Shown: positions 10,854 to 21,939, counted from the first letter of the stretch. The stretch is DNA of 64,000 bases from Symbiodinium sp. CCMP2592 (GCA_905221615.1 CAJNDT010002846.1:265001-329000), one strand, 5' to 3'. The notes: generated from the sequence alone by a model not told the origin. Numbers and translations: made by a program.

Positions 10854-11272
10854 CAGGGCTGCTATCTTTCCAGAGGTTTCAGAGGTAAGATCATGGCAGT
10901 GGAAGGCAGATAGTAGACTTCTTGCTGTTGACAGCGGTGTTGCTGCATAACTTTGTAGCAGCATATGCAAACGGGAGTTGTTGGGCTATATCCCCCTCAC
11001 GAAACTGAAGTTTACTAAATATTGCGGTAGCTTACTGGGAAGCGATCATGTTTCTTCACTTGTAGAAGAGATCGTGTTGGAGTTGACAGCCCGCAGGAGA
11101 AGTTAATCTAGAAGCCTGAGCATCTACTAATACTATTCCTCGCGGTTCCTTGTTCTCATCATACGAATAAGATGCCGCAACACTACAAGATACCCCAAGC
11201 CCATATTCCCTCTATTTTACATTTTGTTTCTCAGGGCTCCTGGGTACAATCATACCTCCAGATACCCCAAGT

Positions 11273-11382
11273 ATATTGGTGGTTGTCAAAATTATGGTCC
11301 CTCTCTGGGTCCCCATTATAATACGGCACCTAATTTTTAAGGTTCCCAAAAAAGGGACCCTAATTTTGACAATCACCCATAT
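11273..11382. mobile_element. Family-2 MITE with ATAT target duplication
   Basis: The element at 11277-11378 ends tGGTGGTTGTC / GACAATCACCC and is flanked by ATAT at 11273-11276 and 11379-11382. The internal cctaattttt and ggcacc words match the other copies. Confidence 0.78.
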
Positions 11383-11438
11383 GAGAAGTATAGGCACTTG
11401 GACGCGTAGGGAAAGTGGTGTGGCCCGGCCGGGTCCCT

Positions 11439-11540
11439 CGGTTGATGATAAAACTCCTGCATTACCCATAATAAGGAATAGACCATAATTCCCCATAGTC
11501 TAGGCTCCTGAAGGTAATGCAGGATTTTGATCATCAACCG
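11439..11540. mobile_element. Hairpin element, family 12
   Basis: Arms cggttgatgataaaactcct / ggattttgatcatcaaccg plus inner tgcattacc/ggtaatgca. A second copy at 27129-27278 has TTTAGGG words in its middle. Confidence 0.7.
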
Positions 11541-11863
11541 CTCCATTTGCTTTGCGCCGGTTACTTGAAAGTCCGTGGCTTTTGGAAACTTCGGAAGTCG
11601 CAAAGCTCTGAACCCGAAACGCTAAGTGAGCACTGACCCTCCGCATAGAGTGGAATTGAATTGAAACCTCAATCCCTGGACCCGACACTCTCTGAAGCCT
11701 GTGCCCTAAGCCCTTAAACTCTGAACCCCCCCCCTCTTCCCTTCCCTTAACCCTAAACCCTAACCCCTAAACCCTAAACTCTCCACTCTCTGAACCCGTA
11801 AGCCTTGAACCCGAGCTTGTTGAGCTGAAGCCGTGGAGCTGAAAAACCGAAAGTCCATATCCC

Positions 11864-11971
11864 ATATGGGAGTTTCCGAAAATAGGGGTACCCTATTTTG
11901 GGGCCCTTATAATAAGGACCCTACTATTTAGGGTACTACATTAGGGTCCCCTATTTTCGAAAACTCCTATA
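11864..11971. mobile_element. Hairpin element, family 3
   Basis: Arms gggagtttccgaaaatag and ctattttcgaaaactcc. Relatives: 16627-16727, about 21940-22220 (interrupted) and the intron at 32947-33039. Confidence 0.75.
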
Positions 11972-12294
11972 TCCTGGGTGCGAGATCTGAGTTTCAGGAG
12001 GTACGGAGCCCCAATTTTTACCTTGGGTGTAGGGTTTAGGGATATTTAGGGTTGATCAGACCCTGAACCCTAAAGCCTTCAGGGCCTAGGGCTTATAGGG
12101 CAGTTTTAAGAAGTTCTGGTCGTTCGTTGATGTACATATCAGGGCGGTCTGAGCTCAGTAGTGACAAAGTGACAATGGGGAGACAGTGCAGTTTAGGCAC
12201 ATAGCAATCCTTTCGGGTCTAGGGTTCTTTGATTCAGGACTTGTTGGGGTTTCGGGCGCTAGGGTTTGTAGGATTCAACACCTGGTGTTCGGGG

Positions 12295-14342
12295 ATGTGG
12301 GACAGCAATGTGTCGCGCTGCTGGGGCGCCAGTGAGCAGGTTAGTCAAGATTGGCAGCTTGCAGTTTACCTGGCGCAGACTCTTCCAGCAAGCGGGAGCG
12401 ACAAAGCTTTCCGCCAAGCGATTGTCGCTTCTGGCAGGGCCAAGCGTTGGCAAGCTGCACTCCAACTACTGCCAAGCCTTCTGGCGTCTAGGGCAGCTCC
12501 AACAGTATACAGCTTCAGTGCGGCGATAATGGCCTGTCAGAAAGGATTCAAATGGCAGCATGCGATAGCACTGTTGGTTCAAATGGTATCGGTGCAAATT
12601 CTGCCAAACGTGGTCAGCTACAATGCTGGCATCAGTGCGTGTGAGAAGGGCCGTCAATGGGAGATGGCGCTGCTGTTGTTTGTACAGATGTCGACAGCCT
12701 GGGTTGTTCCAGACGAGATCAGCTTCAATGCCACCATCAGCGCATGTGAGAAAGGGGGCGAATGGCAGATAGCTCTGTTTCTGCTGTCGCAGATGCCGGC
12801 GGCCTATGTTTTGCAAGATGCAATAAGCTTCAATGCCGGCATCAGTGCGTGTGAGAAAGGTGGTGAGTGGCAGTTAGCACTATTTCTGCTGCGGCAGATG
12901 CCCGCATCTGATGTAGCTCCAGATGACATCAGTTTCAATGCCGCCATCAGTGCTTGTGGACGAGCTGGGGAGTGGCAGATGGCGTTGTTGTTGCTATCAC
13001 AGATGCCTCCAAACGAAGTTACCCCGGATGCGATAAGTTTCAATGCCAGCATCAGCTCGTGTGAGAAAGCGGGTGCATGGCAAATGGCATTGGTTTTGTT
13101 TTCGCAGATGACACAAGGTTGGGTTGCTCCAAACACGATCAGTTTCAATGCAAGCATAAGTGCTTGTGAGAAAGCTGGTGTATGGCGGATGGCATTGGTG
13201 TTCCTATCGCGGATGCCCGTGGTTAGTGTTGCGCCGAATCGGATCAGCTTCAATGCTAGCATCAGTGCATGCGAGAAAGGGGGTGAATGGCAGATGGCAT
13301 TGCGTTTGCTTTCGCAGATGCCACAAGCTAAACTTGATGCAGATGTGATCGGTTACAGTGGGAGCATCAGTGCATGTGCGAAATGCAGTCAGTGGCAGAT
13401 GGCATTATTTCTCATGTCACAAATGCCAATGGCCAAGGTTTTGCCAGATGGGATCACCTACAGTGCTGGCCTCAGTGCATGTGAGAAAGGTGTTCAGTGG
13501 CAGATGGCGCTGTTGTTGTTTGAACAGATGTCGGAAGCGAACTTTGTGCCAGACACGATCAGCTACAGCGCCGGCATCAGCGCATGCCAGAAAGGTGGCG
13601 AATGGCAGATGGCACTAACGTTGCTGTCCCTGATGCCATTGGCCAGTGTTTTGCTAGATCAAATATGCTTCAATGCCGGCATCAGCGCCTTTGAGACAAG
13701 AGGGGAGTGGCAGATGGCATCTTAGGGGTACTTAGAAATATTTTTAAATTTTTGGTTGTTCTAATCCCCAAGAAACAGCTAAAATTATTTTTTTTGCTAG
13801 GGTTCTAAGTTCAGTATAGGCATTGTTGCTGCTGCAGCAGATGCGGACAGCCGAAGTTGTACCGGATGAAATCAGCTACAATGCCAGCATCAGTGCATGC
13901 GAGAAAGGTGGGGAGTGGCAGATGGCGTTGTTTTTGTTGTCGCAGATGCCGACAGACCGCGTTGCGCCTGATGTGATCAGCTTTAACGCCGGCATCAGTG
14001 CATCTAGGTGGAGCTTTGGGTTACTTTTCAATTGCCCCTATGGTTCTATAGAGGTACCTTTTCATAAATACTTTTGGGAGCCCTCAAAGTACAACCCAGG
14101 CATGTGAGAAAAGTGGGGAGTGGGAGAGGGCCCTCGACCTGCTAGCAAAGATGCCAACAGCCAGAGTTGTGCCAGATGAGATCAGCTTCCTAGATCCCCA
14201 ATACCCAACCTTTAAACTTTTGGGGTTCTTATCGTTTAGTAGGAGTCGGAAAAATTTAACCTTTTGTTTCTGTGGTTGATTGGGGGAGTAAGGTTTCAAT
14301 GCTGGAATCAGTGCATGTGAGAAGGCAGTAGCTGGAACGTGA
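12295..14342 (+). CDS. PPR protein, four-exon gene with fourteen clear repeats
   Basis: Exons 12295-13716, 13820-13999, 14100-14184 and 14293-14342 total 1,737 nt (578 residues). All three introns are 100-108 nt with GC donors and AG acceptors, and every splice restores the PPR consensus. ATG 12295 is the first in-frame ATG; an earlier exon cannot be excluded. Residues ~1-45 are a short N-terminal region (QDWQLAVYLAQTLPASG), followed by an introductory helix pair and fourteen complete 35-residue PPR units. The N-terminal site that carries an intron in the genes at 3393 and 7096 is uninterrupted here (DKAFRQAIV). The final unit is truncated to ISACEKAVAGT. The role is RNA binding by family; the organelle is unknown. 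Confidence 0.85.
13717..13819 (+). mobile_element. Introner-like intron (GC-AG), GCAT duplication
   Basis: GCAT occurs at the donor (13717-13720) and immediately after the acceptor (13820-13823). Excision gives W-Q-M-A-L-L-L-L. The AT-rich 103-nt intron carries ggggtac/gttctaat-type partially complementary ends. Confidence 0.75.
14000..14099 (+). mobile_element. Introner-like intron (GC-AG), GCAT duplication
   Basis: GCAT at 14000-14003 and 14100-14103. The intron starts GCatctaggtggagctttgg and ends cccAG. The intron at 20583-20701 in another PPR gene shares its first 20 nt and much of its interior (aggtaccttttca, acttttggga) and sits at the equivalent I-S-A-C codon. Confidence 0.8.
14185..14292 (+). 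mobile_element. Intron (GC-AG)
   Basis: Donor a|GCttcctag, acceptor gagtaAG|gtttc; joining gives I-S-F-N-A-G. The flanks GCTTC and GTTTC look like a diverged duplication. Confidence 0.65.
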
Positions 14343-15002
14343 CACTTGCAAACTCATCCGTTTCGAAGCTGCGCGTCTTTGAACGAGCTTAGAGACGGCC
14401 TCATCTGTTCTCCGACGAAGTGAGCAAGGAGGAGAGTGGCTGTCGGCTTGTCCTTCTTGTTACTACTCCTGCAGTTATTCTTCTGACTGCTCATTTCCCT
14501 AGTTGTAGAGTAGGTAAGCTTTAACCACTTTGGGTTAGTACTCATCTTTAGATAACCCGAATATACTCCCAAAGGTTAGCCTTTATGTAGTTCCCCAGGA
14601 TACCGGACACGTAGGCTTCTGTTGCCTATGACCATTCGTTAATTTGTGTCTTGTTGCATGGGGTTGACAACAGCTTTTGGTTTGGGGTTTCAACTGGCCT
14701 AGGTGAGTATGTCGGTGAAACTTACCCAAACGATTAGCACTCCCTCTGTGGCAACCCCACTTTCACGATTACCTAGTCGTAGAGTAGGTAACCTTTGACC
14801 TTTTTGTAAAAATAACTCTACTTTCCCACGTAGGATGCCTTGTAACACCCTAAACCCCGAAACCCCTAAAGCTCAACGTCTAAACCCAAAACCCCAAGCC
14901 TTAAACCCTGAACCCTAAACCCCCAAACCTTAAACCCTATTCCCTAAACCCCAAGCCTTAAGCCCTAAAAGCTGAACCCCAAAACCCCTAAACCCTAAAC
15001 CC

Positions 15003-15117
15003 CACTTGGAGGTTCATGGGTAGTTATAAGTGGAGTCATAAGTCCCCTAATATGGGTTATATTTATAGTTACCCTACTTATAACTCCACTTACAACTACC
15101 CATGAACCTCCAAGTAG
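15003..15117. mobile_element. Hairpin MITE, family 1
   Basis: Best-preserved copy: arms acttggaggttcatgggtag and complement, inner ttataagtgga/tccacttaca and accctacttataact words. Confidence 0.85.
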
Positions 15118-16095
15118 ACCCCAAACCCTGCAAGCCCTATACCCGTATAGAATCCCTAGAGATCCCTTTAAAGGGACCCTTAAAGGAAGCCATAAACCCC
15201 TAAGCCCTAAACCCCAGGGTCATCGCAAGATCGGGCCGCTGGCTGGGGACTTTCGCTGTACGATCTGCGAAGCGCTGGGGCGCGGCGGCTCGTTTGAGGT
15301 TTATGGTTTCCTTGGGGTTTAGGGGGCTTAGGCTTTGGGATTTAGGGTTTAGGGTTTGGGGTTTAGGGTTTAGGGTTTCCTTACGGTTAAGGGGGCTTGG
15401 GCTTCGGAGTGTATGGGGCTCGGGTGTAGAGATTCATTTGCCAGTCAGGGAACGGAGTTCTGTTGCCTACCGGTCGGAATAGTTTCAATCACTATCCCCT
15501 TTATGGCCCCTTTAAATGAAAAAACTATAAGAACCCCCCACACCAGATTCTGATCATCACGACCCCTCCATCTAGTAGGGTGTGGAGGGCTTCTGGCTCT
15601 CGGTGTCGTTTCAGGGTGTTTGGGGTTTGAGTTTAGCGTCTTTTTTTTGGGGTTCAGGTTCTAAGGTTCAGAGCCGGGTGTTTCGGTAGATCGCAAAAGA
15701 GATGCCCAGACGCCGTGGATCCCGGCTTTTGGGAGCCCGAAAGCTTTGAACCCGAAGCGCCTGGCCATGAGCCTCACACCTTCAACCCTAAAATCCTAAG
15801 TCCTAAACCCTCAACCCTAAATTAACTCTAAACCCTAAAATCGCAAGCCCAGAAAGAAGCCATTGCGCACAAACCGAAAGCTACTAACGCATAAGCACTC
15901 AGCTGTAAGTTTTACACACTAAACTTCTTAGCCCTATGCCGTGCGATTCTGCTAAACAAGTGGATGATGTTTAGGGTTGAGGGGTTCATATAGAAGCCTA
16001 GATAATTAACCATAGTATTCATGAGGCGTGCTTATTGTAACTGGACTGCAAGGAAGCCCACAACCCTACGCTAGGTATTACGGCCCCTACAATAG

Positions 16096-16208
16096 CCTAG
16101 GATGCCCAGTAGTACCCTTATTCCCTTTTTGTAGTCCTAGGTTCCTTCTAAAGTTACCCAACACCAAAAAGAGAGGCCTTTTTATTCAAAGGTTACTGGG
16201 TATCCTTA
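16096..16208. mobile_element. Hairpin element, family 7
   Basis: Begins cctaggatgcccagtagta and ends ttactgggtatcctta; interior as in 10084-10194. Immediately followed by a CCCTAAA array. Confidence 0.8.
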
Positions 16209-16303
16209 ACCCCTAAGCCCGAAACCTTAAACCCTAAACCCTAACCCCTAAACCCTAAACCCTAACCCCTAAACCCTAAAACCCTAAACCCTAAACCCCT
16301 TAG
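16209..16303 (+). repeat. Interstitial CCCTAAA array
   Basis: About thirteen CCCTAAA-type words with occasional extra C or A. Confidence 0.75.
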
Positions 16304-16626
16304 CATGTCATGGCATGTCAGGTCCTGGAGCCGGCACGCCGAGGGCTACGCTGGGCAAGCTCACCTTGAAAGTCCCAAGCCTTTAGGGTTTAGGGTTTAG
16401 GGTTTAGGGGTAAACTTCCTAACCATTGATATTGGAGGAGCTAAGGAGCCAGGGATGATGATAGTCCCTAATGAACAAGGAGCTAAAGAGCCAAGGAAAC
16501 CCCAAAACCACAGGTTAGCTTCGCAGCCCCAGAACCCAGAGACTCTCAAGACTTTGCCCTAAGGGTCCACAGGACTCAATAATAAGGTACTTGGGCTTAG
16601 GAAAGTAGCTATGTAGGTTCATATTT

Positions 16627-16727
16627 GGGAGTTTCCGAAAATAGGGGACCCTAATATAGTACCCTAAATAGTAGGATCCTTATCATAGGGACCCCAAAGT
16701 AAGGTACCCCTCGTCTTCGGAAACTCC
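16627..16727. mobile_element. Hairpin element, family 3
   Basis: Arms gggagtttccgaaaatag / cgtcttcggaaactcc with inner ggggaccctaa/aaggtacccc. Confidence 0.75.
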
Positions 16728-16810
16728 ATTTTGGGAGAGTTTTCTGATCATTAGGTGCCGGGACTTGGACCGTTAGGGTTCGGGCTCTAGAGTCCCTGGC
16801 TTAGAAGGGC

Positions 16811-17035
16811 TACTTGGAGGTTCATGGGTAGTTGTCAAAGCTTTGGTTCCTTTTTGGGGTCCCTAATGTAGTACGGCACCTAATAATTAGAGTGCCCAAC
16901 CAGGGACCACAATTTTGACAACCACCCACATGGGTAGTTATAAGTGGAGTTATGAGTAGGGTAACTATATGTATAACCCAAATTAGGGGACTCATAACCC
17001 CACTTATAACTAACTACCCATGAACCTCCAAGTAG
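16811..17035. mobile_element. Family-1 MITE interrupted by a family-2 MITE
   Basis: The outer arms tacttggaggttcat and catgaacctccaagtag belong to family 1. The family-2 element occupies 16826-16927 with ends GGGTAGTTGTC / GACAACCACCC, flanked by TCAT and ACAT. Family 2 therefore moved after this family-1 copy had landed. Confidence 0.82.
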
Positions 17036-17420
17036 GGATTTAGGATTTAGGGTTCCAGGGTTTGGGGTTTCAGGGGTCAGGGTTCAGGGTTCTTGGGGTT
17101 AATGTTTTAGGGTTCAGGGGTTAGGGTCGGGGAGTTGTGACCAGTATCCCTTGATGAAGGACTCCGTATGACGATGAAGGGTGAGTGCGTACTACAATTC
17201 CGTTCCTGACTATGTGTCAGATAGGATCGCGACCTGTACCACAATTTGCGAATATTCCTTCATGAAGGGGTGCTTGGTTTGGGGTTTTGTCGTTCTTGTG
17301 TGCGATGCGGGGTTTGGGGTTTAGCTTTTTCTGGATTTAGGGTTTGAGGGTGTGGGTGCAAGGTTTAAATTGTGGGGTTTCGGGAGTCAAACTGAATTCA
17401 ACTTTTGGGTAGTTCTTGTG

Positions 17421-17507
17421 GGTAGTTCTCTTAATCAGGGTTTTTTTTAGGGTCCCATTTTTGTACGGGACTTAGCAGCTAGCGACGGACCATAATTTAG
17501 AGAACTA
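17421..17507. mobile_element. Hairpin element, unclassified
   Basis: Arms gggtagttctcttaa and ttagagaactaccc with an inner agggtccc word. Confidence 0.6.
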
Positions 17508-18036
17508 CCCTGTTGCAGGGAGTGGAGTTTGGCAACCTTTTTGGGAGGGGGTCTTAGAGTTTGTGCCGATCGTTTCCCCGCTTGTTCTCATGGATTTGCT
17601 CTGTCATGCTTTCAATCGTGTTCGCATGTGTCATCATGGGTCCATAGATTGCAGTATCTCAAACAAAGCCTAGACTATATACGACAATCTTTGAGCATGT
17701 TCATGGTTTAGGCTTGCTGATCTGTTGCAGAATCCAGAACCCGAAACCCCAAACCCTAACCCTAAACCATGCTAAACCCTAAACCGGGACTGAGTCCCAC
17801 ACACAAGTTTGAGTCTCTGCTTCGCAAGCATCAAACTCCAAACCCGAAGATTTTGCAAAGCCACCCTCAATCCCGCGAAAACGAAGTCTTACACTCTGAA
17901 ACCAGAAACTGGTTTCACCAGCAGCAGCCTTGTGCCCTTTTTCTCTCTGGTTCCTTTATTAAAGCCAAATTGTAGGAACAAGGTTCGAAAATCCTACCTG
18001 CACCTCGACCCCAATCTCAAGAGAATCCTAAACCCT

Positions 18037-18128
18037 ACCTTAACCCTGAAGAACATATCTTTGCAAGGACTTGTACAAGGAAATCATAATAGGGAACCCT
18101 GAAGAAGTAGGTTATTCAGGGTTAAGGT
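18037..18128. mobile_element. Hairpin element, family 11
   Basis: Arms accttaaccctgaagaa / ttattcagggttaaggt; interior aaggaaatcataatagggaa as in 2119-2210. Confidence 0.75.
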
Positions 18129-18969
18129 AAACCCTACACCCTAAGCCAATTGTTACGGCCCAAGCTTCCCAGAAGCCCCGGCCCCTCGGCAAGTGAACAT
18201 GGAAATCATCGAAATTTCCTGAAACTGTCCAGGGCTCTGGAACTTTACGGTGTATACGATAGCATTGGTTTTGTCGTACGTGATACTACACGACACCATA
18301 CTCTGTCATGATTTCATACACTATTCTGTTGCATCGCATCGGGGTGTTGTCGGGCCAAAAGTAAGGTTGTGAGGTCATGGTGCTGAGGTGTCTATTGTTT
18401 TTGATTGGGTTGTGGGCTGCTGGCCCCCAGTGTAGCACAGAGGAATGTAAAAGGTTCAGACCCATAAGGATCGGAAGGGTAATATGGTTCAGGATTTAGG
18501 GCGTAGGGTCTAGGAAAGACTTAGGATCAGAACGGTACCCTCACAGAGCGGAATATACCTTAGATCTTTTTGTTGCGGGGGCGATATTGAATTGTTATTC
18601 CAGGTCTATTCCTAAACTAAGGGGTAACGAAGGGGTATTCGGCTCTATGGGTAATATACGGGTCGGAAGACTGTGTCATGGTGCTCCTTCCTAGTGACAA
18701 ATACAGCTACACTGTAGTTTACTCCCCAGATTGTCATTCAAGGAACCTGCACCACCAAAACCCCGAAAGTAACCCATATAGTAAACCCCGCATAAAATTA
18801 TAAAGGCTTTACCTTCAGGGCACCCTAAACTCAGTGCCAAAGCTTTGGCTCCTCAGAGTCTGTGTATGCACGACCAGAAGGCTCAAGAGCAAAGCATTTC
18901 TGCGTTGGAATCTACAGGCTGGCGCTTACCTGGCGATGCCCCGCCATCCTGATCATCGGTTTCGCGTTG

Positions 18970-21256
18970 ATGGTGGGGGCAGGCAGCGAAAGACAAGCTT
19001 TGGATGGGATCGAGATTGCCGGCTGCAAGGCGATCGTTGCACATGGAAAATGCATACAGTGGCAGGCCTCCCTTCAGATACTTTCAAGCATCTTTGCTTC
19101 AAGACCACCGCCCTGCGTCTACAGCTTCAGTGCCGCCATAACCGGGTGCGACAAGAGCTTGAAATGGCAGCTGGCACAAGAACTGCTGTTAAGGATGAAA
19201 TCAACCAAGACGACACCGAACGTCATCAGCTACAATGCCGCTATAAGTGCAAGTGCAAGGGGAGCTGCGTGGCAGACAGGCGTAAGCCTACTTTGGGAGA
19301 TGCCTGCAGCTCTACAGGCAGTGAGTGTGATCAGCTTCAGTTCCGGCATCACTGCATGCGAGAAGGGTGGCGAATGGCAGATGGCCCTGCGCTTGCTGTC
19401 GCAAATGCCGCAAGGCAGAGTTGTTGCAAACTTGATCAGCTACAGCGGGGCTATGAGTGCCTGTGCGAAGTGCGGTGAGTGGGAGTTGGCTGTGCATTTG
19501 CTATCGCAGATGCCCGCGGCCAAGCTTCTGCCGAACGTAATCAGTTTCAGCGCAGGCATCAGCGCTTGTGAAAAAGGCGGTGAATGGCAGACGGCCTTGC
19601 TCCTGCTTTCGCAGATGATACAAGGCAGAGTTGTGCCAGATGTGATTGGCTTCAATGCTGGAATCAGCTCCTGTGAAAAGCAAGGTGAGTGGCGGTCAGC
19701 GCTGTGTCTTCTTACCGAGAAGCTAGGTTGCCCAGTAGTATCCTTTTGCTCTTTCTGCTTTAGGATTTGCCCGAATACTGGGAAAACGGTACCCTCATTA
19801 CTAAGTAGCTGGGGAACCCTAAACCCGAAAGCCCTTGTACACTCCTCCCTAAACCCTATACCCTTACCCCTAAACTCTAAACCCCTTAACCCCGAAACCC
19901 CAAAGTCCCTAAACCACTATCCCTAAAATCTAAACCCTGATTAACCCTAAGACTCCAAATAGCCCAAAGTAGGTACCATTTATAGACTTTAGACCCCAAA
20001 GTAGGTACTATTTGTATACTTGGAGTCTTAGGGTAAGGGGCTACTGGGGAACCCAGGATGCCTTCAGCTAGAGTTGCGCCTGACGTGATCAGCTTCAGTG
20101 CCGCCATCAGCGCCTGCGAGAAAAGCGGCGAATGGCAGATACTTAGTAGCTGAAGAAGTAAACTTCATACTTTTGGGGATCAAAAACTTTTTGGGATAAT
20201 GTGTTTGTTGAAATCATATAGTTTGGTGGTTTATATTGTCGCCATAGACCCGGACGTTGACATTTCTCTGGGCCTATGATCTCAGCAACTGAGGGTAGCA
20301 TTGTTTTTGCTGTCGCAGATGCCGGAAGCCCACGTGTTGCCGAACGTGATCAGTTTTAGCGCGGGCATCAGCGCCTGTGAGAAGGTTGGCAAATGGCAAA
20401 TGGCCATGACGTTGTTATCTCAGATGCCAGCTGCTCACATCGAGCCTACCAGGATCGCCTTCAATGCGGGAATCAGTGCTTGTGAGAAAGGCGGACAGTG
20501 GCAGATGGCATTGGAGATGTTTTGGCAGATGGTTTCAGCTCAGGAAACACCAAACGTCATCAGCTTTAGCGCTGGCATCAGCGCATCTAGGTGGAGCTTT
20601 GGGATACCTTTAAATTCCCTTTATGGTTCTTTTGAGGTACCTTTTCAGAAGTACTTTTGGGATGGCCCGCGCAACCCTAAACCCTAAACTGTATAGACCA
20701 GGCATGTGAGAAGAGCGGGGCATGGCAAATGGCGCTGCAATTGCTGTCGCAAATGCCGGAAGCTGAAGTTGTGCCAGATGTGATAAGTTTGAGTGCGGGT
20801 GTCAGTGCATGTGAGAAGGCCGGTGAGTGGCAGATCGCTCTGCTTCTGTTGTCGCAAATGCCAGAAGCCAGAGTTGTGCCAGATGCGATTAGTTTCAATG
20901 CAGCCATTAGTGCCTGCGAGAAAAGTGACGAGTGGCAGATGGCACTGCAAGTATTCGAGCGGATGCCGGTGGCCAGAATCGTGCCAAACTCGATCAGCTT
21001 CAGTGCCAGTATAGGCGTGTGTCAAAGATGCTACGAATGGCGACTGGCCCTAAGTTTATTGTCGCAGATGCCGAGAATCCGTGTGATACCAGACGTGATC
21101 TCTTGCAGCTCCGGCATCAATGCATGTGAGACTGGTGGTGAGTGGCAGACAGCTCTGCGACACCGTCATCAGGACTTTTGTCAACTCTTTAGTAAGCTGA
21201 GTAAGGAAGCATGCGTGTGCTTTGATATCTGCCTGAAGCTGCTGTTCTTGACGTAA
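18970..21256 (+). CDS. PPR protein, multi-exon gene with one unresolved junction
   Basis: Clear exons: 18970-19721, 20057-20138, about 20297-20582 and 20702-21256 (stop TAA-type at 21254-21256). The first in-frame ATG, 18970, leaves 19 residues before the conserved CKAIVAHGK segment, similar to the other family members. The introns 19722-20056 and 20583-20701 are GC-AG and join in phase. The interval of about 158 nt from 20139 separates tggcag from gcattg (expected W-Q-x-A-L) but does not fit an AG acceptor, so it is either non-canonical or damaged. About thirteen PPR units are visible. Its C-terminus (LRHRHQDFC...) differs from the other genes. An RNA-binding PPR protein by family. Confidence 0.72.
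19722..20056 (+). mobile_element. Intron (GC-AG) made of a family-7 element with nested hairpin
   Basis: Starts aGCtaggttgcccagtagta and ends ctactggggaacccAG, the family-7 termini. Removing it joins gag-aa to g-atg (T-E-K-M-P-S). A second inverted repeat (ccctaagactccaaatag ... cttggagtcttaggg, 19944-20034) lies inside it, together with CCCTAAA words. Confidence 0.78.
20583..20701 (+). mobile_element. Introner-like intron (GC-AG), same family as 14000-14099
   Basis: Starts GCatctaggtggagctttgg, ends agaccAG, with GCAT duplicated at 20702. It contains an extra CCCTAAACCC word absent from the copy at 14000. Confidence 0.8.
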
Positions 21257-21616
21257 CATAACACTTGTTGCTAGCAGCTAGCTAGCATACAGCAACAGCT
21301 ACGCTAGCCAGTCTCTGCTTCTATTCAATCACAAGACAGGAGAACATTCTATGATTCTACAACCAACTGACCTCAAAAGCACAGCCACATCGGAAGCTTC
21401 ATGAACGGTGCTTCGAGGGTCCCATAGGGATTAATGACTGCAGACTTGTCGTGCGCAGGCTGAAATTCAGGTGTGGTTTCACGAAGCCTTTAGCTACTTC
21501 ACGTTGTATTCAGGGTGAGTGTAGGACCAACATAGCACCATGCCCTAAGCTAGGAAACACCTAAAGCCGTTTCCTCACAACTGCGCCTCAATAATTTTGC
21601 GTGGGTGTGGTCTGAG

Positions 21617-21682
21617 GAGCTGCTAGCGGAGGCGATGGACATCGCAGCCCGAAACTTGCAGCGCCGCAGAAGACACTGCTGA
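21617..21682 (+). other. Conserved 22-codon segment downstream of PPR gene (possible terminal exon)
   Basis: It follows an AG (tctgAG) and reads EELLAEAMDIAARNLQRR.. to a TGA. Very similar 22- and 26-codon segments, each preceded by AG, occur at 26751-26816 and 31396-31473, again downstream of PPR genes. It is either an unrecognised last exon or a conserved 3' element. Confidence 0.45.
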
Positions 21683-21939
21683 GTTGATGTCCACATGGAG
21701 GAAATAATCTACGGACCTTTCTATTGGGCCCCTAAACCCGAAACCCTAAACCCTAAACCCGAAAACCCCAAACCCCTAAAGCCCTAAACCCTAAACCCTA
21801 AACCCGCAAACCCCAAACCCCTAAACCCTAAACCCTAAACCCCTAAACCCTAAACCCCTAAACCCCTAAAACCTTAAAGCCCAGGCCCAAGCTGAAGCTC
21901 CTTCAAAGTGACGATTTGGGACGCCCCCCAAATGGGAGT

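Larger units (their letters stand above)
8892..12294. other. Intergenic region rich in hairpin elements and telomere-like words
   Basis: No coding sequence is supported. It contains the elements at 9514-9637, 10084-10194, 11277-11378, 11439-11540 and 11864-11971, a TTTAGGG run at 10809-10853, and many isolated CCCTAAA words (for example 9290-9310, 10310-10330, 11750-11790). 8892-9240 has more complex sequence that could be a 3' untranslated region. Confidence 0.55.
14343..18969. other. Intergenic region: hairpin elements and CCCTAAA words
   Basis: No gene recognised. Two related words, tagttgtagagtaggtaa (about 14499) and tagtcgtagagtaggtaa (about 14771), are direct repeats. CCCTAAA-type arrays lie at 14850-15000, 15330-15380 and 16209-16303. 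Hairpin elements at 15003, 16096, 16627, 16811, 17421 and 18037 are listed separately, and a weak family-9 relative is at about 18550-18650. Confidence 0.55.

Noticed and set aside
18880-18887. Eight-base spliced-leader match ggctcaag near a PPR gene
   Set aside because: An 8-mer is expected by chance; a second one at 27477 is in a hairpin element.
20139-20296. Assigning a canonical intron between tggcag and gcattg in the gene at 18970
   Set aside because: No AG acceptor keeps phase; left as an unresolved junction rather than forced.
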